From a virus: a DNA stretch of 32,538 nucleotides. The stretch covers positions 1-32,538 of the IMG/VR virus record IMGVR_UViG_3300035698_007423. One strand, 5' to 3'. Under the pieces are notes generated by a model. It did not search any database. It saw nothing but the letters and a program-made list of their open reading frames with translations, and had not been told where the DNA came from. The position numbers were made by a program, and so were the translations under genes. Each line of letters opens with the position of its first letter. The first letter of the stretch is position 1. Shown here piece by piece: positions 1 through 6,307 of this stretch.

Positions 1-123
1 ATAGTATTAGTAGTAGTTACAGTAGTTATAGTCTTTATAGTATTAGTAGTAGTTACAGTAGTTATAGTCTTTATAGTATTAGTAGTAGTTACAGTAGTTA
101 TAGTCTTTATAGTATTAGTAGTA
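1..123. repeat. Terminal direct repeat made of 36-bp tandem units (left copy)
   Basis: Three full copies of a 36-bp unit (1-36, 37-72, 73-108) are followed by 15 bases of a fourth. The unit starts ATAGTATTAGTAGTAG and ends TTATAGTCTTT. These 123 bases are identical to 32416-32538, and the sequence diverges from the unit at base 124. An assembly that starts and ends in one tandem array usually reflects a circular or circularly permuted molecule whose array was not resolved, so the real copy number is unknown. The array is flanked on both sides by AT-rich noncoding DNA and lies where the two gene arms diverge, as expected for a replication origin or control region. That role is inference. Confidence 0.9.
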
Positions 124-210
124 TTAGTATAATCTATAGTAAATATATATTTATACGTAAACCATTCGTCTTTTCTTCTAGTACTTTAGTCTATTTTTCA
201 CTTTATTTAC
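124..210. other. AT-rich noncoding stretch beside the repeat array
   Basis: This stretch is very AT-rich, with runs such as AAATATATATTTATACGTAA, and has no gene. Together with the similar stretch 32322-32415 on the other side of the array it makes an AT-rich region at the divergence point. It could help DNA unwinding at an origin, but no initiator binding site can be named. Nothing else is visible here. Confidence 0.4.
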
Positions 211-239
211 TTGTTAAGTCCCCAATCCTGACCTATATT
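211..239 (+). promoter_or_regulatory. Probable sigma70-type early promoter
   Basis: A TTGTTA -35-like hexamer (211-216) and a TATATT -10-like hexamer (234-239) are separated by exactly 17 bases. They match the TTGACA/TATAAT consensus at 4 and 5 of 6 positions. The pair lies about 40 bases upstream of the first plus-strand gene and points into the early arm, so it is the best candidate for the early promoter read by host RNA polymerase. The rest of 240-280 holds only the leader and the first ribosome binding site. Confidence 0.5.
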
Positions 240-280
240 TACAGTGTACCAAAGAGAAACTAATCAAACGGAGAGACATC

Positions 281-352
281 ATGTTACTAATCACTATCCT
301 TACAGTATCAGTATTAACTGCTTGTTATGCCCATTTAATGCTAAGTGAATAA
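281..352 (+). CDS. Small hydrophobic peptide, 23 aa
   Basis: A very short reading frame begins MLLITILTVSVLTACYAHLM and ends 3 residues later. It follows a good ribosome binding site (CGGAGAG, spaced 6-7 bases). Nearly the whole peptide is hydrophobic and could form one membrane helix. It is the first open frame after the probable early promoter and is followed by another membrane protein gene with the same style of ribosome binding site. No family is recognised. It could be a real early membrane peptide or a leader peptide. The ribosome binding site and position support it, but the length is at the limit of what sequence alone can prove. Confidence 0.45.
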   Translation: MLLITILTVSVLTACYAHLMLSE

Positions 353-390
353 AGATTTTAAGAAGTAAAACTTAACTCTGGAGAGTTACC

Positions 391-561
391 ATGTTATTCA
401 TCATCACCGTACTTGCTTGCCTCACTTTTCTTATCATAAAAGGTTACGTATTAATCACTTGGAAGAGAGTTGTTGTGTTTGGAGTGCTTGGATGGGTTGT
501 TACTCAAGCCCTTTTAGCACTAGAACCCACTATGACTGTTCTTGCCCATGTTAATTATTAA
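391..561 (+). CDS. Small membrane protein, 56 aa
   Basis: The frame starts at ATG 391 after CTCTGGAGAG with a 5-base spacer and stops with TAA at 559-561. The protein has two hydrophobic stretches (about residues 2-23 and 27-43) separated by the basic TWKRVVV segment, suggesting a two-helix inner-membrane protein. No homologous family is recognised. It belongs to the cluster of small early genes between the promoter and the replication genes, where phages often keep host-takeover proteins; that role is only inferred from position. Confidence 0.65.
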   Translation: MLFIITVLACLTFLIIKGYVLITWKRVVVFGVLGWVVTQALLALEPTMTVLAHVNY

Positions 562-578
562 TACCACGGAGCCTTTCT

Positions 579-812
579 ATGAAATCAATCACTATCTTTT
601 TAGAACAAGGTGAAGACGAGTCGTTAGAACAATATTCTATCGAATGTCTTTCCACTGTTAGCGGTCAATACTTTTATCGATGTCTACATGAAGTCTGGCA
701 AGTTATTGCTGCCTATGACAAATCCTCTAGCTTGACCAAAGACCAGAGGAAGTTGATAGAAGAATTGAAATCAAAGTGTTCTAAACATTTCGTAGGACTA
801 GTCAACAAATAG
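579..812 (+). CDS. Hypothetical small early protein, possible helical-hairpin family member
   Basis: This 77-aa protein starts after CACGGAGCC, a good ribosome binding site. The first third is acidic. Residues about 28-66 hold a pattern of an aromatic/Leu helix, a turn and a second helix (FYRCLHEVWQVIAAYDKSSS and onward) that resembles the cores of the proteins at 1434, 1661 and 2168, which suggests a small paralogous set. No known domain is recognised and no membrane segment is present. It sits in an early operon 14 bases before the sigma-like gene. Function unknown. Confidence 0.75.
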   Translation: MKSITIFLEQGEDESLEQYSIECLSTVSGQYFYRCLHEVWQVIAAYDKSSSLTKDQRKLIEELKSKCSKHFVGLVNK

Positions 813-825
813 CAGGAGAGTTCTT

Positions 826-1140
826 ATGCCCCTATCCAATGAGATGCGCAAGGATCTTTCGGATATTCATGACAGTCATCGTCGAATGGTTCAAGGAGTG
901 TGCCGATCTTTCTTAAAAAAGTTACCAAGAGAAGATCTCGATGATCTAACACAATATGCATGGGAACGTATCTGTGTCTATTACGATAAATATGCCGAAG
1001 AACGAAGCAGCATCAGTACGTGGATTACCCTAATCTGTCGTTCCGTTATGTATGACCTTATCCGTAAACATAATGCAGAAAAGAGAGGAGCAGGAGTACC
1101 TGATGAATCTCTAAGTAACTACGAGAGTATTATAGGCTAA
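826..1140 (+). CDS. Sigma-70-like protein with region 2 only
   Basis: The 104-aa protein carries what looks like a sigma-70 region 2: an acidic helix matching region 2.1/2.2 (LPREDLDDLTQYAWERI, residues 33-49), the aromatic YYDKY segment, and a region 2.3/2.4-like stretch (STWITLICRSVMYDLIRK, residues 64-81) followed by basic residues. In sigma factors this domain binds the beta' clamp helices and recognises and melts the -10 element. There is no region 4, and the frame ends about 17 residues after the domain, so it is far shorter than ECF sigmas (roughly 160-200 aa). The ribosome binding site is AGGAGAG. As an early gene of a phage without its own RNA polymerase, it could redirect host polymerase to late promoters or act as an anti-host factor. 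Family assignment is by motif reading only. Confidence 0.65.
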   Translation: MPLSNEMRKDLSDIHDSHRRMVQGVCRSFLKKLPREDLDDLTQYAWERICVYYDKYAEERSSISTWITLICRSVMYDLIRKHNAEKRGAGVPDESLSNYESIIG

Positions 1141-1240
1141 TTAAGCCGCCCTAGAGTCCGTGTATCGAAGAGTATGTGATAAGTAATATGAAGGTTGCTG
1201 GTCACCTATAACATAGTCTTAAAACGAAGGAGAATGAAAG
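1141..1240. other. 100-base gap without a gene
   Basis: This spacer between the sigma-like gene and the next membrane protein has no supported open frame, no clear hairpin and no convincing promoter pair. It ends with the AAGGAGAATG ribosome binding site of the next gene. Confidence 0.5.
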
Positions 1241-1480
1241 ATGAAACATTTAACTTATTTAGCTATCTTTTTATTGATATGTACCGTGTTCTTTGACTTA
1301 GACTGGCCTTGGTATGTTGTTCTATTGCCAGTCTTCCCCCTGATGTTGCTGTTGTCTCTCATCTGTATCTTTGCATTTGGGATATTAGCAGCAACTTTTT
1401 TTAACCCTGACTTTACAAAGGAGATTAAATCCCATGAAGCATACTTACGTAAAAAAAGAGAGGAAGACCGTCCATCATGA
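1241..1480 (+). CDS. Small two-helix membrane protein
   Basis: The 79-aa protein has a hydrophobic N-terminus (about residues 4-18) and a long second hydrophobic block (about 25-52, with LLPVFPLMLLLSLICIFAFG), then a charged tail rich in Lys, Arg and Glu. This looks like an inner-membrane protein with a cytoplasmic C-terminus. It starts after AAGGAGAATG. Its last 47 bases overlap the next gene in another frame, and the next gene's ribosome binding site lies inside it, suggesting translational coupling. Family and function are not recognised. A lysis role is possible for any small phage membrane protein, but its early position argues against that. Confidence 0.7.
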   Translation: MKHLTYLAIFLLICTVFFDLDWPWYVVLLPVFPLMLLLSLICIFAFGILAATFFNPDFTKEIKSHEAYLRKKREEDRPS

Positions 1481-1661
1481 GGTGTGTAATGCATTGCATG
1501 TGTTTAATCAAACTGTAACGCAGAATGCGTATGTAGATGCCATGAGATCACTTGCAATAGCCTACTGCAAGGGAGAGATCTCTAAAGAGTATCATAAGAC
1601 TCAAAGACAAGGCATGTTATCTAAACTAGAACGAATTAAATCATTTAAAAGGAGCAAGTAA
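1434..1661 (+). CDS. Hypothetical basic early protein, possible paralogue set member
   Basis: This 75-aa Lys-rich protein starts inside the end of the preceding gene after GGAGATTAAATCCC. Its core (residues about 33-53, AYVDAMRSLAIAYCKGEISK) has the pattern hydrophobic-x3-L-x3-Y-x2-G-x-I-[SD] also seen in the proteins at 1661 and 2168. That pattern suggests two short helices joined by a Gly turn. No known family is recognised. Its stop codon overlaps the start of the next gene (TAATG), so the two are translationally coupled. Confidence 0.65.
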   Translation: MKHTYVKKERKTVHHEVCNALHVFNQTVTQNAYVDAMRSLAIAYCKGEISKEYHKTQRQGMLSKLERIKSFKRSK

Positions 1662-1918
1662 TGAAATCAACTAATATAGAAACTAAAACAAAATCACTGT
1701 CTTCCATGCTTAAGTTAATGGAGAAGAGCAAGAAGATGTCGAACGGTGAACTTGGATTTATGATGTGCTGTAAAGAATTCTTTGAACAGCCCTCAAAAAT
1801 TAACTTCTTAGAAGCAGTTCATGAACTAACTTATCTGTATACCAATGGACAAATAGATTCAAGGACTTTTGTGTTTTTACTTTCAAGTTTACAAGTACAC
1901 GGAGAGTGCAATTTATAA
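1661..1918 (+). CDS. Hypothetical early protein, possible paralogue set member
   Basis: The 85-aa protein starts at an ATG overlapping the previous stop, after AAAAGGAGC. The first 30 residues are Lys/Ser-rich. The core (residues about 48-66, FLEAVHELTYLYTNGQID) shares the helix, Gly turn, Ile-Asp/Ser pattern with the neighbours at 1434 and 2168. It has three Cys residues (CC in the middle and one near the end) without zinc-site spacing. Function unknown. The coupled arrangement with a related-looking neighbour suggests local duplication and divergence. Confidence 0.65.
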   Translation: MKSTNIETKTKSLSSMLKLMEKSKKMSNGELGFMMCCKEFFEQPSKINFLEAVHELTYLYTNGQIDSRTFVFLLSSLQVHGECNL

Positions 1919-1945
1919 TCTTATTCAACCCTTTGGAGAGATAAT

Positions 1946-2122
1946 ATGAAATCGCTACCCCCTGAGTTAGAAGCTAAAGTAATGGTGATTATGTGTGTCC
2001 TTACTGTCCTTGTCATGTTAAGTGGCGTGTTAGCAATTGTAGCTAAGCCTGGTTTTGGAAATCCTTACCCTGAATATGCAAGAGGGTTCGGAGGTTGTAG
2101 TAATTCTGTTTCAACGGATTAA
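1946..2122 (+). CDS. Small single-helix membrane protein, 58 aa
   Basis: The frame runs from ATG 1946 to TAA 2120-2122 and is preceded by CTTTGGAGAG, the same extended ribosome binding site seen before other genes of this arm. The protein has an N-terminal charged decapeptide, one strong membrane helix (about residues 11-33, VMVIMCVLTVLVMLSG and onward) and a Gly/Pro/Tyr-rich tail with one Cys. No family is recognised. It fills the otherwise empty interval between 1918 and 2168. Confidence 0.65.
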   Translation: MKSLPPELEAKVMVIMCVLTVLVMLSGVLAIVAKPGFGNPYPEYARGFGGCSNSVSTD

Positions 2123-2167
2123 AACAGAACCGCTAAGTTAAGTATTAAAAACATTCTGGAGAAGAAT

Positions 2168-2368
2168 ATGAATATCAAACAATTTCCTACCTCAGCGAAT
2201 ATTGAGGGGGTGCTGATAGCAATGTCTGCACTTGCCGATGCTCGTACCCCGTTGTACTACAAAAGATTAGTTAAAGAACTTCAACTGCTTCTGATGGGCG
2301 ATGTTATCTCTTTAGATACCTACGCAATTATTATTACTGAAGCCATTAAATATCTAAAACCTAAATAG
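2168..2368 (+). CDS. Hypothetical early protein, possible paralogue set member
   Basis: The 66-aa protein starts after TTCTGGAGAAG. Its C-terminal half (residues about 29-63) reads as two helices joined by a turn containing GDVISLDTY, matching the G-x-I-[SD] turn in the proteins at 1434 and 1661 and, more loosely, the 579 protein. There is no membrane segment and no recognised domain. It is the last gene before a 134-base noncoding interval, so it closes the first block of small early genes. Confidence 0.65.
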   Translation: MNIKQFPTSANIEGVLIAMSALADARTPLYYKRLVKELQLLLMGDVISLDTYAIIITEAIKYLKPK

Positions 2369-2404
2369 ACAATAACCTCATCCGTAAAAACAATACGTTA
2401 GTCT

Positions 2405-2462
2405 GAAACAATTAAGTTGTTTCTAATAGTGACTGGAACCTTTTACGAAGATCAGCTATTAG
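2405..2462. promoter_or_regulatory. Two interlocked inverted repeats in an intergenic region
   Basis: GAAACAA (2405-2411) and TTGTTTC (2417-2423) form a perfect 7-bp inverted repeat with a 5-base loop. CTAATAG (2423-2429) pairs with CTATTAG (2456-2462) across 26 bases. Both lie in the 134-base gap 2369-2502 between the small early genes and the replication operon. There is no T-run after either, so they are not classic terminators. They could be an operator, an attenuator or an mRNA processing hairpin. No good promoter hexamer pair was found in the gap. Confidence 0.35.
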
Positions 2463-2529
2463 TTATATTAACAGGACGTTAGATATTTAAGAGAAAGGAA
2501 TCATGTCTAATCCACTGGAGAGTATTAAC

Positions 2530-2706
2530 ATGAAAAACTTTGACCCCACACTTGATTATATTATCGATATTTTAGGCGAACTCCCTGAAGAAGATTTCGA
2601 TTTACTATGCGAAGAAATAGTCCACGATGAATCTTGTTACTCTGATGAATTTGAACTTCCAGATTCGGATCCTTACCAGGAATTTTCATTCACGGACGAG
2701 GAGTAA
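2530..2706 (+). CDS. Small acidic protein of unknown function
   Basis: The 58-aa product is strongly acidic: Asp and Glu dominate, with two Cys and almost no basic residues. It has no membrane segment. Two starts are possible in the same frame: ATG 2503 (67 aa, with AAAGGAA very close upstream) and ATG 2530, which follows CTGGAGAG with a 7-base spacer. I prefer 2530 because it has the ribosome binding site used repeatedly in this arm. Small acidic phage proteins are often DNA mimics or inhibitors of host DNA-binding proteins, but nothing specific supports that here. The next gene follows after 3 bases. Confidence 0.65.
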   Translation: MKNFDPTLDYIIDILGELPEEDFDLLCEEIVHDESCYSDEFELPDSDPYQEFSFTDEE

Positions 2707-2709
2707 TTT

Positions 2710-3003
2710 ATGATTAACTTTATAAGCAAGATGGAAAAAAGAGCGTTATTTTTCGACCTACTTGAATTAATTAGATTTTATGGAAAAACAATGGAAACAG
2801 AAGATACCTCCTTCACCATCCTTGTTATGAAAAATGGAGATGTAGTAGAAATTAACAACAATCATGATTACCTATATAAGCATCACATTAATGGAGATAT
2901 TAAATATTTAAATGAAAGTTCTAACTACAGAGAAATTCCTTCTAACATTTTTGATATCCAGTTGTTAATGTCAGAGATATCAATCGAACACGGGATAATG
3001 TAA
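2710..3003 (+). CDS. Hypothetical protein upstream of primase-helicase
   Basis: This 97-aa protein starts after ACGAGGAG, and its stop overlaps the ATG of the primase-helicase (TAATG), so the two genes are translationally coupled. That matters because the helicase has only a weak ribosome binding site of its own. The sequence has an N-terminal basic/hydrophobic helix and a central beta-like stretch (TSFTILVMKNGDVVEINN). No domain is recognised. A replication-associated role is suggested only by coupling. Confidence 0.7.
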   Translation: MINFISKMEKRALFFDLLELIRFYGKTMETEDTSFTILVMKNGDVVEINNNHDYLYKHHINGDIKYLNESSNYREIPSNIFDIQLLMSEISIEHGIM

Positions 3004-5564
3004 TGAGCAAGTTACTTGAAAAGACTCAGTGTCCCGAGTGTGCCAAAGCAGGAAAAGACACAACTAAAGACAATCTAAGCGTCTATGAGGACGGGTCCTA
3101 CTGTTATGCATGCGGATACACTGATAAGTCTTCAGCAACCACTGAAACACAAGATAAGGAAGAGTCTTCTGGCGTTCCTCAATACTCTTCTGTCGAAAAT
3201 ACAACCTTCATGAAAGGAGACATTGTTGCAATTCCTAGTAGAAAGCTAACCTATGAATCTTTGAGTAAATATAATGTAAAAGTATGTGAGTTTACAGGAC
3301 ACATAAATGCAAATACTTATGTTTATAATGAGACCTGTGTTCTCTTTCCTTTCTACTACAATGGCCAGATTGTTAAACAGAAGCTAAGAACACTGGCTGA
3401 TAGAGGAAAATGTACTCAACTAGGAGACAGTAAAAGTAAATCATTGTTTGGAATGCAAGCGTTTACGCCATCTAAAAAGATTCCTATCATAATTACCGAA
3501 GGAGAGTTTGATGCCGTTGCAGTTCAACAAGCAATGAATTATCCCGCTGTGTCTATCTGTGGAGCAAATAACCTTAAGTTAATCTCAGAAAATATAGAAT
3601 GGCTTAGCGGATGGGCCTATTGCATCTTATGTCTTGATAGTGATGAGGCAGGAGAAAAGTCGACAGCAGAAGCCGTTGGCTTGTTTGAGATAGGAAAGGT
3701 ACGTGTGGCTCATCTTCCTCTGAAAGATCCAAATGATATGGTGATTGCAGGCAGAGAAGAAGAACTTAAACGATGTATCTGGAATGCAGAAATATTAAAA
3801 CCTTCTACTATCGTTAGAATATCGGAGATTAAGAACAGAGTATTAAAGAAGCCTGAGTTTGGATTGCAGTGGCCTTATGAACATATGAATGCTGTAACAA
3901 GAGGACTTATGCCAGGAAGCATGTATACCGTAGCTGCTGCTGAAGGACAAGGAAAGTGTCTTGCCCCCGACACTAAAGTACTCATGCATTCAGGTCGTTA
4001 CAAGCAAGCTAAGAACGTTGTAATGGGAGACATGCTAATGGGTCCGGATAGTTCACCAAGAAAGGTTATTAATCTTGGTTCTGGAAAGGCACCTATGTAT
4101 AAGATCAGTTCAATGAAAGGAATGTCCTATACGGTTAATGATTGTCACCTGTTAACTCTTTGTAGTATCTCAGATGAATTCGGACTCAATGAAGGAGAGT
4201 GGTACGACATCTGTGTAACCGACTATCTTGATATGTCTGCACAGAAACAAGAAGTGCTTAAGGCCGTTCATGTCGCTATTGAATTAGAGCATCATGTGAC
4301 AGAGGACGATCCTTATGCGTATGGCGCTAACTATTGTTCAGGAGAAATAGATTCTCAATATACAATCAATTCTAAAAGAACACGAAAGAAAGTATTAGCG
4401 GGAATGATTGACAGACAAGGCTATGTGATAAAAGAAGGATACATTCTATTCTTATCAGAAACATGCGATACAGAAAATACATTATTCTTAATACGAAGTC
4501 TTGGTTGTTTCGGAAAGTTAATCGAAGAATTCCAAGATAAACTATGCATTCACATCACGGGACCTGTTTGGGAAATACCAACAATAAATGTTATTTGGAG
4601 AAGTTTACCTGATCAGGATAATCGTTTTATAAGCACATCAAGCATTACAGTAACAGAACTGGCCTTGGGAGATTACTGTGGTTTCACCCTACAAGGAGAT
4701 TGTCGATTCCTAGTAGAAGACTTCCAAGTCACTCACAATACAGAGTTTGTTAAAGAACTCGTGTTTCATTTAATTGACAGTGAAGTGAAATGTGGACTGT
4801 TTAGTTTTGAACAAGATGCCGCTAGTACTGTGCAACGTTTTATTGGTTCAAAGTTAAATAAGAGACTGCACTTACCTGATGAAGAATGGTGGGACAGTAA
4901 AATCATTGAAGAACAAATGGACGCTCTTGAAGATAACTTATTCCTGTATGACAACAGAGGAGCACTAAGTCTAGAAAGTATTTGTTTGAATATACGTTAC
5001 TTAGTTAAGTGCTTAGATGTGAAGTTTATTGTTATTGATAACTTAACGGCTCTTTGTGCTAATTCTGTTATTGACGGCAAGACAGTCAATGATGTGACCT
5101 TTATGGGACATGCTGCTAATCAATTTCACAGTCTCATTAAAGAATTAAATGTCTCTGTACTCATTCTATGTCATTTAAACAATGACACGATAGGCAAGCA
5201 GACCTATGTAGGGAAGAATGTTAGCAAGGGAGGATTTATGGATGTCAGTGAAGAAGATTCCAGTAATGCATTCAATCCTCCTGGACTAACGTGGGAAAGT
5301 GGCAGATGTCCTAACCTAACTAATATTTATGGTTCAGGAGCTATTCGAAAACTCTCTGACTATATTATGGTTCTTTATAGAAATAAGATCAGTGAAGATT
5401 TTAATGAACGAAGAACAACCCATGTTAAGTTTCTTAAATCTCGTCTGGATTCTTCATTAGAAGGCTCTGTATTTAAACTAACGTATAACTACGACACAGG
5501 TAGATTGGAGGAAGATTCCTCGCCTTTAAGATCTGTGCCAACTAACGCAAGTTCTGTTATATAA
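3003..5564 (+). CDS. T7 gp4-like DNA primase-helicase, interrupted by an intein
   Basis: The 853-aa precursor contains, in order, an N-terminal zinc-binding site (CPEC at 10-13 and CYAC at 34-37), a TOPRIM primase domain (ITEGEFDAVAV near 164-174 and LDSDEAG near 211-217), and a RecA-like hexameric helicase. The helicase Walker A (AAEGQGK, ending at 318, then T580 and EF) is split by a 261-residue intein at 319-579. After the intein come the H1a-type FSFEQD, the Walker B-like FIVIDN and the GSGAIRKLSD segment typical of T7-type helicases. Without the intein the enzyme is 592 aa, close to T7 gp4. It synthesises RNA primers and unwinds DNA at the fork with the polymerase encoded at 7622. Activity depends on splicing, because the insertion separates K318 from T580 in the ATP-binding loop. 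Start at 3003 overlaps the upstream stop. Confidence 0.93.
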   Translation: MSKLLEKTQCPECAKAGKDTTKDNLSVYEDGSYCYACGYTDKSSATTETQDKEESSGVPQYSSVENTTFMKGDIVAIPSRKLTYESLSKYNVKVCEFTGHINANTYVYNETCVLFPFYYNGQIVKQKLRTLADRGKCTQLGDSKSKSLFGMQAFTPSKKIPIIITEGEFDAVAVQQAMNYPAVSICGANNLKLISENIEWLSGWAYCILCLDSDEAGEKSTAEAVGLFEIGKVRVAHLPLKDPNDMVIAGREEELKRCIWNAEILKPSTIVRISEIKNRVLKKPEFGLQWPYEHMNAVTRGLMPGSMYTVAAAEGQGKCLAPDTKVLMHSGRYKQAKNVVMGDMLMGPDSSPRKVINLGSGKAPMYKISSMKGMSYTVNDCHLLTLCSISDEFGLNEGEWYDICVTDYLDMSAQKQEVLKAVHVAIELEHHVTEDDPYAYGANYCSGEIDSQYTINSKRTRKKVLAGMIDRQGYVIKEGYILFLSETCDTENTLFLIRSLGCFGKLIEEFQDKLCIHITGPVWEIPTINVIWRSLPDQDNRFISTSSITVTELALGDYCGFTLQGDCRFLVEDFQVTHNTEFVKELVFHLIDSEVKCGLFSFEQDAASTVQRFIGSKLNKRLHLPDEEWWDSKIIEEQMDALEDNLFLYDNRGALSLESICLNIRYLVKCLDVKFIVIDNLTALCANSVIDGKTVNDVTFMGHAANQFHSLIKELNVSVLILCHLNNDTIGKQTYVGKNVSKGGFMDVSEEDSSNAFNPPGLTWESGRCPNLTNIYGSGAIRKLSDYIMVLYRNKISEDFNERRTTHVKFLKSRLDSSLEGSVFKLTYNYDTGRLEEDSSPLRSVPTNASSVI
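3957..4739 (+). other. Intein in the helicase Walker A motif with a degenerate LAGLIDADG segment
   Basis: This 261-residue in-frame insert begins with Cys (CLAPDTKVL) directly after GQGK and ends VTHN before the +1 residue Thr. Cys at position 1, the terminal His-Asn and a Ser/Thr/Cys after them are the hallmarks of a class 1 intein. YTVNDCHLL (block B-like) and the C-terminal GDYCGFTLQGDCRFL (block F-like) also fit. In the middle, residues 465-473 read LAGMIDRQG, a single LAGLIDADG-like motif in which the catalytic acidic residue is replaced by Gln. The region is too short for two full motifs. Splicing should therefore be intact while homing activity is probably lost. Confidence 0.9.
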
Positions 5565-5600
5565 AACTTTTTTTAATTCAATAAGATGGAGAAGAAGACC

Positions 5601-6236
5601 ATGAATGACCTTCATATGACCTATGCTGAAAGTAGAGATATGATACAGACAGGAGATATTATTCTGTTTTCAGGAAACAGCTTTGTTAGCTGTCTAATAC
5701 AAACTGTCACTAGTTCTATGTGGTCCCACTGTGGAATTGTGGTACGTATGGAACCTTATGATTCTTTATTGTTACTTGAATCAACTACCTTGAGTAATCT
5801 AGTTGACATACAATCAGGGGAACATCGTCAAGGAGTCCAGTTAGTTCCTTTGAGTCAGCGTATCGCTACCTATGCTGGAAAGGTGGCATGGAGAGCATTA
5901 ATCGCTGAAAGGTCTCCTGAACAGATAAATGCACTTGCAACCTTCCGAATGGAGTCTAAGCTTAAAGCATACGAACAAGATCTTGTTGAATTAATTAAAT
6001 CAGAATATGACGGAATTTTTGGAATGAATTGTGAAGATCTATCAAGTTTATTCTGTAGTGAATTAGTAGCAGAAGCGTATCAAAGAATGGGTATCCTTAG
6101 TGAAGAATTACCCAGTAATGAATATACGCCTAAAGATTTCTCAAATGAAGTTAAGTTGAAATTTGAAAATAGAGCAATGTTAGGACAACAAGTAAGACTA
6201 ACCATTGAAGGGAAAAGGAGGCGCCTATTTGAATAA
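5601..6236 (+). CDS. Permuted papain-like cysteine peptidase/amidase (YiiX/YaeF, C92-like)
   Basis: The 211-aa protein has the arrangement of the permuted NlpC/P60 superfamily. An N-terminal GDIILFSG strand and SHCGIVV carry the probable catalytic His (H43), LLEST supplies an acidic residue (E60), and the C-terminal LFCSELVAEAYQ carries the probable catalytic Cys (C152). In that family the order is His before Cys, unlike canonical NlpC/P60. Characterised superfamily members cut amide or acyl bonds in peptides or lipids. The gene lies between primase-helicase and the SSB-like gene, not with lysis genes, and the protein has no signal peptide, so a cytoplasmic role is more likely than wall lysis. 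An in-frame ATG at 5586 exists, but GGAG lies between it and ATG 5601, so I use 5601. Confidence 0.72.
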   Translation: MNDLHMTYAESRDMIQTGDIILFSGNSFVSCLIQTVTSSMWSHCGIVVRMEPYDSLLLLESTTLSNLVDIQSGEHRQGVQLVPLSQRIATYAGKVAWRALIAERSPEQINALATFRMESKLKAYEQDLVELIKSEYDGIFGMNCEDLSSLFCSELVAEAYQRMGILSEELPSNEYTPKDFSNEVKLKFENRAMLGQQVRLTIEGKRRRLFE

Positions 6237-6262
6237 ATGAAATGGATAAGATAAGAATTTTC

Positions 6263-6277
6263 TGGACGCGAAGTCCA
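6263..6277. other. Short stem-loop in the 71-base gap
   Basis: TGGAC (6263-6267) and GTCCA (6273-6277) can pair around the loop GCGAA. It lies between the peptidase gene and the SSB-like gene. The stem is short and has no T-run, so a terminator is unlikely; it could be an mRNA structure or chance. Confidence 0.25.
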
Positions 6278-6307
6278 TAACATAAACTAAAAGACAGAGG
6301 TATTCAC

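Noticed and set aside
1-123. The 36-bp units as a CRISPR array
   Set aside because: The 36-bp units are directly contiguous with no spacers between them, and there are no cas genes.
1255-1494. Minus-strand 79-aa frame opposite the two-helix membrane protein
   Set aside because: Antisense shadow of a gene with a good ribosome binding site; all neighbours are on the plus strand.
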